In this document: positions 32,675 through 44,800 of the stretch, in pieces
Layout: every line of letters begins with the position of its first letter
Position numbering within the stretch: the first letter of the stretch is position 1
Assembly (NCBI GenBank): GCA_040954595.2
Contig: CM082579.2
Location: 9,610,001-9,674,000, forward strand
DNA length: 64,000 nucleotides
Reading direction: 5' to 3'
From: Balanoglossus misakiensis
Lineage: Eukaryota; Hemichordata
Notes under the pieces: model-generated
Told to the model about the DNA's origin: nothing
Seen by the model: only the letters and a program-made list of their open reading frames with translations
Database searches by the model: none
Program-made: the position numbers and the translations under genes

Positions 32675-34035
32675 CACATTTAGAATTAGTTTGCCATTTT
32701 CCTGCTTTTGTATCTTTCCAGGGATGACACTTAGATTTTACCTGTCTGTACTAGTCCTAATGGGCAGACAGCACTTTGGTGTATATATCAGGACCAGGTG
32801 AACTTTATTACACCAGCTGAATTTTTCAGGCTGTTTAGATGATTACATGTATCCCACCACCCCTATATTTCCTGTGGAATAGACCCACAGATATATCTGC
32901 CACAGGCAGGAGGGGGATAAGAAACACAGACAAAGGGGAGTCAAATGTAAATGTGGCAGGGGAAGCAATTGGGTGGGTACTAGGATCACCTGAAGGGAAA
33001 TCTGCCTTTTTTCTCTAGAGAAGACCCTCCAGGTGACCCAAATAAGAAGGGTGGGTTGGGTATTAATGAAGGTCGGTCTGTCACTGTAAAAAATTATAAA
33101 TTGTAAAGTGTAGTCGCAGACAAATTTAAGACATCTCTTTTCTTTCCTTTTTTATTTGATCAGTTTGTTTGTTTTTTGCTACCAGAACAAAAACTCGCAG
33201 AGCGTGTAAAGAGTGGAAATGAAACTTACATAGCACCAAAATCACCCAAGTCATAACTGGGAAATATAGTACTGTAGTTTGCAAGATAAAAACGCACTTC
33301 GAAGTTTTGCATTCCTGGACAATTTTGAGGATCCATGACTCCACTTTGTATACATTTTTGGGGGAAGAGCATCTGATGCTGTCATTGCAGATTTAAAAGC
33401 CTTGAGGGCACCTTCTGACGCAGGAAAAAAATTGTGTCCTGTATAAATCGGGTCATATTTCTTGTGCACCCTTGAAATTGTATATTCATCGGGCTTTCAT
33501 CCCTTGTGAGGATTGCTCAATACAGCGCCCTCTGGAGACATGGGTACTACTATTATTTCTGCTCCAGATAGTCGATGGAGGAACAAATTAGCCTTTGTAG
33601 AATTCAGGTCTTTTTTATGACTACTTTTACTCGGTCTGTGTCATGAACAGACTGTAAAATACTGCATTTCAGTGTAAGCTAAGAAAAAGAATAAAATCAG
33701 CATTCTTTTTTTTTTTGTACAGGTAATCTGCTTGTTTCTGTTTTATAATTGCACAATCTCCACATGGCTTAAAATTTAGGATGGATTTTCTACTATAAAA
33801 GTGTCTTCCAGACTAAAGTGTTTATCCACTGAAATTAATACAGTTTCTAATTGTACACTGCACTCATTCGACATTACATGTATTTCAAAGACTCCTCCCC
33901 CCCCCCCTAGTGAAATTTCTCTTGTCTTCAGATATAAAATTATTTACACATACTGATGGTTTCTCCGACACATTTCGTGGCTTCGCCCTTTTATAATAGC
34001 ACTTGGGCGTGATAAATTTTCCTTCAATCACAAAA

Positions 34036-37000
34036 TCACCGCATTCCCTTCAGGAAAGAATGTTCCAAATTCAGATACGTGGTGATGAATTCCGGGAAGT
34101 CTCGTTTGGTGACGATCTCCAGGAAGATCTGCGAGGCGGTGTTCAGCAGTTGTCTGTCCGCCAGCGTGGCATAGTCGGCGGTCTGCATCTGTTGAGTGAG
34201 AAAGTCTCGTATCAGCACGACCACCAGGTGACGCGTTATCGTCGTCCCATCATCCTCCAGGCGAGCCTGCTGACGGATCCACTGCCAAACCTGATGAGAA
34301 AACAAATCCATCTTTTAGCGAGGGCACAGCTTCAACTTTTGCTCCAGGGCAATTCTAAAATCACAGGACAATATCACGGATCACTTTAAATATTTTTATA
34401 AGAGAACTATAAATAAGTATTCAGTGCTGTTTTCAGTTCTTGGAGATTGCTTAACATACAGTTCAGTATGTGAGGCACAGAAATCACTATTACCGTAATT
34501 CAAGTTTTTCAAAGCCAAAAAATACCATTTGTTGCTAATAAAATCCACATTTTAGTTGATATATATGTAACTATAAGTGTACCCTCAAGTTGAAGGTAAC
34601 AGACTACAGTACCTGTGATCTTGAAATCTCGGCTGTGGCGGAATCTTCAACAGCACCTTTGTAGAAAAAGTGACCTTTACCTGAGTGAGAGAGACAGAGA
34701 TGAGGTGTTTTACGATTATAATACAGCGATAACAAACAATACTTTTACCGGTAGCCCTTAAATGATGGCAACACAACACACTATTACTTAGGCAAAGAAA
34801 AACCGAAATACTAGTTGAAATTTTAATTACATGTACTCGCATGTTTATATCAAACGAAGTGAAAATACATGCCATTTTCCTCATATACTTTTGCTGTGCA
34901 ATTTGGCAGAGTTAGAAGAATGTGTGTACATCTTGAGGAACCTTTGGTGCATAAAGCTGGCAGATGAGGGTTTGGCATTTCTGGGCTTAATAGGTTTGTT
35001 AGGGAACATGGTTTGATGTTACCTCCTTCTTGCATTGCAGTTGGACAAACTGAAAATCACTTGACCAAAATACTATGGCCGAGGCACCTGTGAAATTTGG
35101 TGGAATGATTATCAATAAATGAAAAGAAACTATACAAAACAGGAAACCTCACCATGAAACCATGAATCGATGAAGAGAATTCCAACAGCTATGTTGTGCT
35201 GGAGACCAGCCAACATGACTCCACCCTGCAGGAAAGCCATCGTAGTCACAGGGTCATTCAATGTGTCAATTCTATGGTTCATCAAACCATTAATGTCATC
35301 GTCAATTTCACATTACAACTTGACAAACATGGCCAGATGGTACACTCTTACACTAGTATATCAGTGAAGCAATCTTGTGAGAACCAGCTTCTTTTGTAAC
35401 AAGCAACCACCTGTTCTACACTGTGTTTTTGTAAAATAAATAAAGTTAAATTTATGGAATTGAAATACCACTGACATTAAGTACTGCTCTGTGTTCAGTA
35501 ATACATGGAACATTTTGTGTATGCTACCAGCAACCAAAACACAGGTTGAGGTCATGATCATTCCAAATATTACGACCGTTACTGAGTCTATACCACCATT
35601 CAACATTGACAAGCCAATGAGTGTCCACCAGACTTACCTTGGGCACTACAAGTAAGTCTGTAGCTGTTACGTTCACATCGGCTCTTCCGACCGAATACTG
35701 GTTGTCAGAGGGGGCATACCGCCTGAATAGCTAGGGTGAGCAGAAATTAAAATGTCAAACAGTAACTGATTTTTGGGCATTTACATTTGCGTCATCAACA
35801 CCAGTGTTTTATCCATGGTCACCTCTAATTAACATATGCCTATTATATGGCCAAAAGGACATGTTTAAATGTTCGAATGACTATGTGGTGATGCATTGGG
35901 TTTTGAGTGTGCCACCCACTGAAAATCTGTGATTGGTTATATTTGAATTTTCCATGGTTATACCATGGTAAATTTGCACAGATAACTGTGTACCTTTCAT
36001 CAGCAGAGCTCAACTTGTTTGCTCAGTGCAACCAAATTACAGTTACTTCAAGAAGAAGTCACATGCTGATTTGAGATCTATTTACCCTATAACTGACCTG
36101 TTGCATTGGCTCAATGAGTTTATCATCATAAACCAAGAATCCATCCACACCTGCCTGGATTTCTGTCAACTTGGCACTGCAACAAAATAACAGTAAATTA
36201 CGGAGAACGTTTATTTAACCATCAATCTCTCAAGATTGTAAATTCTCAAAGCTGAATTTCCATATCTAAAAGCTATGATAATAATACTTTATAAAAACGT
36301 TCTTTTGATGCCAGACATTAATCATATTAACGTTAACTGATATTGGCCAATAAACATAAGACTACTGTACGTACGGACAAGAGTGACAAGATTGCAACTA
36401 TGGAAATCACCTTGTAGTTTTCTTGATAATTTCTTGGTATTCAGGCGAGTTTTTCTCGGGGACAAGAAGGGCTGACATCCCTCCTGTTGCATGGCAACTG
36501 CGCCGGTGACAGGTCTGAATCACCAAGTCCATGTAGCTCTTCAAGAAATGTTTCTCCATGTTGACATACTTGTTCCTGTCCGGCAACAGAAAATCCGCCC
36601 GGTGCCCTGGAATTCAAACAAGTCATAGAGAAGCACTATGAATTGCTTGTGCTGTTTCACCATTTCACCACCGTGGTTTAGTCCAAACCCATTGTTTTCT
36701 GTGGTAAGGTTGAACCTCTAAAGAGGGAACTGGGGGTGAAAGGGTTAAACACCCTTTCTCTGTCTCTCTCACTCAGGTAAAGGTAACTTTTTCTACAAAG
36801 GTGCTGTTGAAGATTTTGCCACAGTCAGGGTGAGCAATATTACTTGAGGAAATTAAAAAAACAAACATGTGGGGTGGTTCATTTTCTGTAACCTAAGCCA
36901 TGTAGTTCTCAAGATTTCATAATGATTCTCACTTTTCTTTTACCCTTCTTTTGATCAACTGTCACAGAATACACAACAGTCTTACATGTAAATGATGAAA

Positions 37001-40000
37001 ATATGTAGCAAAATACACTTCAGACAGGAATGAGCAATATGTATTGTGTATGAGGTGCAGTTTCAAATCCCACTATTTTCACCCCTAAATTCCCTGTACA
37101 TGGTTTCACCCCAGCAGTGAAAACAATGGAGTAACCCAAACTGCAGTGTTAAGAGGGTATAAAAGCTGTCTTGGTTCTCACCGAATTTGTTGATGAAGGA
37201 CGCGGAGTAGTCCCATATGCCACAGTTGAGTCCTGCAGAGTGGTCGCGCAATTCATACAGGATTTCATGCATCTCAAACGAGGACAGCAGATTCTCAATC
37301 AGAACACAGGCTTTGATACAACCATGGGGCAACCTCAACTGTAAAATTATCAAAAAAAATATTAGGCCACATTAGCTGAGTTTGAATCAAACAGTAGATT
37401 ACTGAAATAAATCCATTTAAAAAGTGAAAAAAAACAATATGTACAAATGTAGGTTTTTGACGAAAACAAGGTGAATGCTAGAATGACAGACCTATGTTAG
37501 AATAACTGTTAGACATTGAGTATTTTGGGCTTTGTGAAGGAGTATTTACTCATATGTTTACTGCAACTGAGTTTTGTCAAAATTTGAAATTAATTTGGAT
37601 AAATGACCAGATAAAGATGTTCACCTTTTGTTCTGCCCACATAAATATCTCGTTCCATAACCTGGCTTCTTTATGACCTTCCAACTGGAAAACAAAAACA
37701 CTTCATTAAAAAAGTATCTTTTCCAAAGTACATCGTTCAGATTATGCAATCATCAGACTGATACTGTGATATTGAAATATCTGAAATTCTTACTTTTTAC
37801 TTCTCCAACAAAAAGTTCAGTCTTTTACCAGACAAAGAATTTATCTGACTATTTAACAGTTGCCACACATTTTCTTTTGCTAAAAATTGTATTTTAAGTA
37901 AAAATTAATATTGATCAGCATAAACTTGAAGTACAAAATAATCAACGGTTTGAACTTGTGAGTGAAAATGCACCTGGCAGATTACTTACTTTGGAGAGAT
38001 AGAAGAAAGGTCCACTCTCTTGATCCAATAAAATCTTCCCAAAATGATATATCATTAATCCAAAATCCCACAACGGTCCAGGAACTTCTATACCTTTTAC
38101 CTGTGTATAGTCAATGGCGATTGTGAATTATGAGCATCAAACTGCAAGTTCAACAAATGAATGTCAACAAACGCCACAAAAAGTTCTACATATTATAAAC
38201 AAGGCTTAATTCTTTGAAACTCACCATCATTGTATGGTCCACCATATTCCAAGCTCTTGGTCTCAGCATCAACACTGGGGCGCGTCGGACAGGCGGCACA
38301 TCCGTGTATTTGCCATGGATGAATTCATAAATGTGGTGCATGCCAGTCAACTGATTTCTCCAGGTTGGACAGTGACCATCATCAAAGTCAACCTACAATA
38401 GGTTTCAGTAATGGGTCAAACCCTCTGTGTGTACACTGGTAGCATTCATTCATTCATTCATTCATTCATTCGTTCGTTCGTTCGTTCGTTCGTTCGTTCG
38501 TTCGTTCGTTCATTCATTCACTCACTCACTCACTCATTCATTCATTCTTTCACTCACTCATTCATTCATTCATTCATTCATTCATTCATTCATTCATGTG
38601 AAACCAGAAATCCCTTTTTTTCTTTCATTTTTATCAGATGAAGATATACAATCACCTACGGAAATAACAGTTACAGCTACCAATTGAAAATTTAAATGCG
38701 CAAGAAAAAAACTGCGCCATTATTCAAAGACTTCTAGACAAGCCTTTTTGACCGTAAACAGGCATATGTAAAATTAGAGATGATCGTATACTTTTAAACA
38801 ACCTTTATTAGTACTGCCTTCACAAGTAATGAAACTAATACACTACCAGTGAGTGTTAACTGTTTTAATTGTCTTTAGATGAACTGTAAATTCTTCCCAC
38901 TTACCTGGACACACTGTGCCTGGGACTTCAGCGCCCTCAAGAAATGTTCAAGATTGCTTGGTGACACATCCCCGAGATCAATATGTCTGTTCTGCAGCCG
39001 GGCAGGGACCGGCTTCACTGTCCACGAACTTTCCCGGATGTGCTTGGTGTCCGCGGGAAAGTCTGGTAGGCTGCCGTGGGCATCGAGTTCAGCTTGGCGA
39101 ACTGTTCTTGCTCGTAGCATCTGATCATTACAGGGAAGAGAAGTCAATTATGAACAATTTTTTTAATGAATAAGACAAACTCGCCATACCGAGCATAAAT
39201 AGTGTCAAGGACACTGTGCTCCCATCTGATCAGAACTGCTACATACATGTGTCAAACCAAATGTCAACAAAATCCAACAAACTGTTTTTAAAAAATAGAT
39301 ATTTTTAAAACACATTTGACATCATTGTGAAAACGAATTCCCTAAAACCTTGCAAACCAAATTTTAAAGTGATCAGGCAGGCAGCTTTCAGAGAAAATTA
39401 CCTTTTACCCCATCAAATATGATTTGGGGGGGGGGGGGGGGACATTACATTTATACCTTTTGGACATCTGAGTTAAAATGCCTAATGAGGTCAGCAACAA
39501 AACACACTGCATCTGCACTTAAAAGGGTCTTGTATTCATTCTCCAGACCTGGTGGGGGTTCTACCACTTCTACATCGGTGATACCAAGCTGTTTACAAAA
39601 ATAAAGAATTAATTAATTAATTAATTAATATTATTTTTCATTGGCAGGATAAAAAAATGCTTATTATCGATATCATTTACTCAGGAAATAAAAGTACATC
39701 ACCACAATTTAAAGTGGTCCCATTTACTTAGTTTTAAAAATGTTGGATAGTTTACATTAAGTATGTTCTATTATTTTTTTTCATTGCAGCTCTATTAATT
39801 GTGACATGGAATAAATTTTATTAAGGTGGTATGTGTCTCGGAGACAGATTCCAATTCTTTGCAATATGTTTAAGTGTGTGAGGAGTCTTTCTTGACAAAA
39901 ATAAACATTCTGTAGGGACAGTGGTTATAAAATCCAGTGCAGTAAATGATAATTATCAAAAAGTCCAGCCCTCATTTGACATGCAGGAAGTCCCTATGAT

Positions 40001-40297
40001 CCCTTGTCCCATTTCTAGCGCACACACACACCTTGGAATCGTACATGTACATGTACCCATCTGAAAGTAATGTACATTTAAACTGCAAAATTGTTCAGAG
40101 ACACCACTAAGAAGTGTAAAATAATTAGATTTTACCTTTCCAAGATCGGTTCGCAGTTTGCTTGCAGCGTTTCCATCGTCAGTGGCGCCGCTCACCTGAA
40201 TTGGTGTGAGTGAAGAAGAGGAGCAATCTTGCGGGAAGTTTGCATGGGATAGGTGACATTTCAGGCGAAGCAGACGATGCGTTGTTTTCGTGGACAT
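34036..40297 (-). CDS. Malate synthase, probably peroxisomal through PTS2
   Basis: Thirteen exons join in phase to 589 residues (E. coli AceB 533): 40136-40297, 39457-39588, 38905-39120, 38225-38392, 37990-38100, 37625-37684, 37182-37338, 36411-36606, 36098-36176, 35638-35730, 35153-35225, 34613-34680 and 34036-34290. The enzyme condenses acetyl-CoA and glyoxylate to malate in the glyoxylate cycle. Family blocks are clear: [31 protein letters not shown], the active-site region LMLRPRAW (Arg near 214), [36 protein letters not shown] (314-327), GGMSAL and [19 protein letters not shown] with the presumed catalytic Asp495. The N-terminus holds RLLRLKCHL (8-16), fitting the PTS2 consensus; the C-terminus ends GMR, not a PTS1. 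A basic, acid-free N-terminus could instead be read as mitochondrial. An in-phase alternative donor in exon 1 (GTGAGC, exon then 40196-40297) would drop 20 residues but keep the PTS2. Confidence 0.95.
35805..35990 (+). repeat. Dispersed repeat family B, copy 3 (longest, inverted relative to copies 1 and 2)
   Basis: Contains GGTCACCTCTAATTAACATA, CACCCACTGAAAATCTGTGA and CCATGGTTATACCATGG. It lies in malate synthase intron 9 (35731-36097). Confidence 0.7.
36660..36747 (-). repeat. Dispersed repeat family A, copy 3 (inverted)
   Basis: Reverse-complement copy in malate synthase intron 7. Ends read TTTCACC... and ...GGTGAAAGGGTTA, so the element has short inverted ends. The inverted exon-12 fragment begins directly at its right edge. 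Confidence 0.75.
36745..36828 (+). pseudogene. Inverted copy of malate synthase exon 12 with its acceptor, inside intron 7
   Basis: On the plus strand this segment repeats the malate synthase minus-strand sequence at 34633-34714: the polypyrimidine tract, the CACTCAG acceptor and about 48 bases of exon 12. I count about 6 mismatches in 76 aligned bases. It still reads [16 protein letters not shown] and is followed by GTGAGC, a plausible donor. No other malate synthase exon is seen on the plus strand nearby, so it is an orphan fragment in antisense orientation to its host gene. It starts right at the edge of a short dispersed repeat (36660-36747). Confidence 0.85.
38443..38596. repeat. Compound tetranucleotide microsatellite (CATT/CGTT/CACT)n
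   Basis: About 38 tandem four-base units: ATTC repeats, then a block of GTTC repeats, then ACTC and ATTC blocks. It lies in malate synthase intron 3 (38393-38904). It is open in several frames only because the unit has no stop. Block-wise unit changes suggest replication slippage after point mutation of single units. Confidence 0.95.
38735..38800 (-). repeat. Dispersed repeat family B, copy 4 (partial)
   Basis: Only the end with TTTTGACCGTAAACAGGCAT and AATTAGAGATGATCG is present. It lies in malate synthase intron 3. Confidence 0.6.
39424..39441 (+). repeat. Poly-G homopolymer beside malate synthase exon 2
   Basis: About 17 consecutive G, ending 16 bases below the exon border at 39457, immediately inside intron 2. 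On the transcribed (minus-sense) RNA it is a poly-C run just after the donor site GTATAA. Confidence 0.85.
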
Positions 40298-41819
40298 GCC
40301 TCTGTTTTGGACGCAGTGTTTAAATCAGTGTGCACAAGTTTAATATTTAGGGGTTATTACACGGATTTTGGTCGATAACGCGTCGTATTCGAGTGTGTCA
40401 GTATTTTGACGAGTTGCGCTTCGCAACGAGTCGAAATACGGACATCACGAGAATGCGTCGCGTTATCGACCAAAATCCGTGTAATAACCCCTTTATCATA
40501 CATGCCTACCTATAAAACAGTACGATTTGCGAAAATGCGCCGAGAAAAACAATTTCAAATTTGAACTAGGCGCTGGGATCACGGCAGTAGCCATGTTGTG
40601 ACGTATGACGTGTGGGCCGTAGTATCATTTTAAGGGGGTTGGCAGCTTTCATTACGATGGGCACATCCGCATTCTAAATAAACTTGTCTACGTTCTCTTT
40701 CAAAATATCATGTTAACAATTATTTCGCATTGAGAATTTCGAAGAAGTAAAAATGAAACATTCAACATGGCAAAACCGCGTGCTTTGAAAACGTTATTTC
40801 AGCTTCTAATAACCGAATTTTACAACACCCCTCTCCACTAGCGTCCTATGCCCCGTACGTCGCTCGCACGCGCAGCGAACTGTCGTGCCGCGCGTTCTCA
40901 AAAATTGTTCGAGACGCGGAGTGTAATACCGTAAAATATCGCGCTCAGTGTAATACCGTAAAATATCTTCGGGGCGAGAACAATAGAAAGTGTTAAATAC
41001 AGGCGTTGCATGTATGATAAAGCTCGAATATTTGCATCAAATATTAAAACTGGACAGTTGTGGTCGAAGCATTTCCTTCCAGCAGTAGTGCCCACTGAAG
41101 AAGCTGACTCGCGACCAGTACCACGTATGTCCACGTTTGACGTTTGACCTTGTTTGACCTAAGTACTTTCTAGGAGAGTAATCATCATTGTTATCACGGG
41201 AGGGGTGTAATGCATACATGTACGATATGTACATGTAGTAGAAAGAATCGCGTTACATTTACACGTGGAGAATCCGTGGCATTTAAGGTCAACCGTTTAT
41301 TGCTATAAAAAATTACTGTTGTAACATTCTTGCAAGGTATTTAACCCTTATCCGACAGTGGGCCATAGAATGCTTGGCTAGGTTGTGATCTGACTGGACA
41401 CTCCCCCTGACTGTGAAATGGTTATCTCCTCAACAGGTGCCTTGATACACATAGGTGGCGTTGCTGTATTCATTTGTCGTCTAGTTAATTACTGCTTTGA
41501 ATCCATACCTCGTTACATTGAACATAAACAATACTGAAACTCGACCAAAGTCTTTTGGGACAATTCGTGTCATCATTTTTACAGGGTCGAACAACTTCAT
41601 TTACCCACGATGCACCATCTGTGACGTCATCACCCTCGGCAGTAGGAAAATGGCGACCTGACGTGTGTGTTGTGAAGAGTGGACTTGCTGCGTTCGTTCA
41701 TTTGGATGTAATAATTTTCAGGGCAACACATAAACTTTTCCCCGTTGCGTGTCGAGGTGGAAGAACCAGCGATCTAAGCTTGTCGTCATTTCAGCACGCA
41801 CCGCGCGCAAGGTACAAAC
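40298..41819. promoter_or_regulatory. Divergent promoter region of malate synthase (-) and RAB33 (+)
   Basis: The start codons are 1522 bases apart. On the RAB33 side a perfect CRE palindrome TGACGTCA (41622-41629) and a YY1-type AAAATGGCG (41647-41655) lie within 200 bases of the ATG. On the malate synthase side are a large foldback (40350-40491) and a TGACGTATGACGT doublet near 40600-40612. A 20-base sequence beginning GTGTAATACCGTAAAATATC occurs twice (about 40921 and 40950). GC and CpG content rises at 40800-40980. No gene is seen in between. Confidence 0.5.
40350..40491. mobile_element. Foldback/MITE palindrome just upstream of malate synthase
   Basis: The 142-base segment is an almost complete palindrome. 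Its outer 33 bases (starting GGGGTTATTACACGG) match the other end perfectly as reverse complement; the inner arms match with a few mismatches, down to TTGCG-CTT-CGCAA at the centre. TTTA flanks both sides directly (40346-40349 and 40492-40495), a likely 4-base target duplication. It lies 53 bases upstream of the malate synthase ATG, hence in its 5' UTR or core promoter. It is unusually CpG-rich for the region. Confidence 0.85.
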
Positions 41820-44800
41820 ATGGACGATATTGAAGCCAGCTCGAAAACTGACGACGATAGTGGTCTGGAATCATCCACAAAACAAACCAGGATTTTCAAG
41901 ATAATCGTCATTGGGGACTCTAACGTTGGCAAAACATGCCTGACATTCAGGTTCTGCGGAGGAAAGTTTCCTGGGAAGACCGAAGCGACAATTGGCGTAG
42001 ATTTTAGAGAGAAATCTGTCGACGTCAATGGGGAGATGATCAAGGTTAGCATTCACATCTCAAATGTGTTTACAAAATAACAACAGGTTTGGTTTAGTGA
42101 AAGTAGGGCACTGGGCACACTTATATATTTCCCTTCAGTGGTATACACCCACATTTGCCTTTCCCCTGAAAACAATGGCATTTGTGTGAATATTAAAAAG
42201 ATTTCAAGGCTCAAGCTGAGTATTTGATCATTTTGCTTCTTTTAAAAAATAAATACTAAAGACTATAAAGTGCTAATATGACATGTCATCATCAAATTTG
42301 CCTTCTTAATCCATGGAGTGTGCATGTCTTAGTTATGAAATGACATTTTTCAGTTTGATAATTAACAAGTTGTCATTTGTGTAAATTAAATTCTTTGTTG
42401 CAATGTTTGTTTATAGAGACCAATTTATCGAAAGTTTGATTTGTCACAACCAGGAATGTCACTAAATACTGGTACCTTGCAGGGTCTACATTTGTGGGAG
42501 GGACATAACACCCTGAGGCTAAGAAAAAGATGTGATGCTGGTACCTATTAATATTATTATGTCCACTTACTGATGTCCAGATAAAAAGTTCTGATTGCCA
42601 AACGTTGTATTTTCCATGGGTGATATCCTCATCAATTTAGTATACAAAATTAAATCCTGACCTTTCTGCCATAGTTCCTGACTTCCAGATGCCATTAGAA
42701 AACTTTTTTTTTTTTTTTTAGGGGGGGGGGGGTTGTATTTTGGCATAAAGGGGCACTGGATGACCACGTGACATTATTCAGAATTTAGTTGTCTGTATGT
42801 GTATCAACATAGTCGTACGCACTTTATAGCTTGTTCGAAGTAGTTTGAATGCAATCATGTTACTATTGTGGACTAGAATTTAAATATTTAAATAAAGGGA
42901 CGTGGCACAGGCTTTGTTGACTATCTGAATAATAATAATGTCTGATTTAACTCGCTAAATATAAATGAAGAAGAACAACAGAGACTTTGAATAAATTCGG
43001 GAGAATACCAAGTTTAAGAGAAAAATAATACCATAGATTAGTATTGAAATGTCAATGGGGGGATGTGATTGTTTCTGTCCAAGAAAACCTGTGAATTATA
43101 ATATGATGTACATGGTGTATTCGGTTGATCATTGAGATGCACCCAGATTTTCAGTGGGCAACAATGGCTGCCTATTTTTCAAAAGAAAGTAGCAAGCGTA
43201 ATGGTAATTGCACATTGATTTACTGAAAATTAAGTTTGCCCGGGGTGGTGCTTGAAATGCAGGAACTTTGTGCCAATTTTCTAAATGAAATTTTTGTGCA
43301 GCGCTTTCAGGAATCTAATATTATATCAAGTTGCTTAGGCAAAATTTTAGGTCTACATTCCAGTAGCACATAATACACTTTTATTTGTGGAAACCCATAT
43401 TGGGAAAGGCATGTGCCTGATGGCAGATGGTACAATATACTGTGTCATTTCTCAAGGTCGCATTATACTGCTGCATCAAGTTCAGGTGGGCTAAACCAAG
43501 TTGTTGAGATCCAAATATTGATGGACAAGCATATAACACAATATGGAAGATGACAGATGGATTGGTAGTGTCACTTGATTCATCTGTTACACTCTACGAC
43601 TTTTTAACAGAAAAAACATGAGGGAATTAGATTTGTTTCGGATGAAGTTGCTCGACAGATCTTTGCCATGCAATTGATTCATGTGAACTGACCTGTCATT
43701 CAACTTTTGTCCCAATGTTGTAGCATTATCTCACTACCAGTTTCAGTGGTCAACAATCTTGTATTCAATCTGCGATCAACATACGTACATGTAGACTGCG
43801 AGCGAAACATGATCATTGCTATCGGTAGTAGTCTTGTGGTTTAATAAGTTTTGAATTCCTGAAATGTGTCAGTGTACTGAACTACAAAAGATATTCATCA
43901 ATATTACATGTATAGTAGTAATGCGATACACTAGTAAAAACATTCATACATGTAGCAGCCAGTGAAGGGATTTTCCTAAAATGGCCTTTATACTTTAGAC
44001 AGGTTAATAACATGTATTGCACAGGGACTGAAACAAAGACTGGTTCCTCTATACAGAGGTGGCCACTGACGCAGGTTTGTACTTGTCCAACAAATTTGGT
44101 TTAAATTAAATCGAATCATATATTAATGGTTTTAGAGAATGATATTACTGTTTCTCATATGAAATACTAAATAATCCAATTTCATGGATGATTTAAACCT
44201 GAATCCATAACTGAGTCAGACCAATGAGGGATGCTATATTCCTTGACTGCATATTCTGGCTTTCAAACACGATAAAACTGATATTTTTTTTTTTATCACA
44301 AAACCATAAAACCAATATGGTGGGTTGCCCAACATATTGCCACAGTCTGCTACATGTACTGAATAGTTAATGCATTTTATATTCCTTTATGACCAAATAC
44401 CATTTTTAAAACCTCGTAACAAATGCCACATGGTCACAACTTGCTAGTCTATTGCATTTCCTATATAATCAAGATTCACTGGCAGAGTACTTTGTACAGC
44501 TGTTAACTGTAATACCACTGGGTATCATCATAATTTTCATTGACATCAGTTAAAGGGTGCCCCAGTCAATCATCGAAATTATAGTGAATGACAAGAAATT
44601 GAGAAAGCACTAGAATGTGCCAATAACACCCCCACTGTGCAAGTAAATAAGGGTTTGATGTCTAGTTTTAAAATGATATTGTTAAACATTTGATGTATTT
44701 ATGTCAGTAAAGTAATATTACCGGTATTTGTTGGATGAAATAAGCATGTGTAGTGCAGGTAGGTTTGATAGTGTTACATGTCATTTTCCCAAAATTGGCT

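Larger units (their letters stand above)
31602..34035. other. Tail-to-tail spacer and 3' UTRs of NAA15 (+) and malate synthase (-)
   Basis: No coding gene is supported. The first 1.0-1.1 kb is probably NAA15 3' UTR, since the first good AATAAA on that strand is at 32669-32674. A short dispersed repeat sits at 32407-32493. On the minus strand a candidate AATAAA (complement at 33151-33156) could end malate synthase. The rest is AT-rich with a poly-C run near 33894-33908. Confidence 0.55.

Noticed and set aside
36745-36828. A second, plus-strand malate synthase gene
   Set aside because: Only one exon-like fragment is present; no other family block is found on the plus strand nearby.
38443-38596. 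Tandem repeats as a CRISPR-like array
   Set aside because: No spacers; units are four bases and the genome is animal.
38411-38687. Two His/Ser/Phe repeat proteins
   Set aside because: Translation of the tetranucleotide microsatellite in a malate synthase intron.
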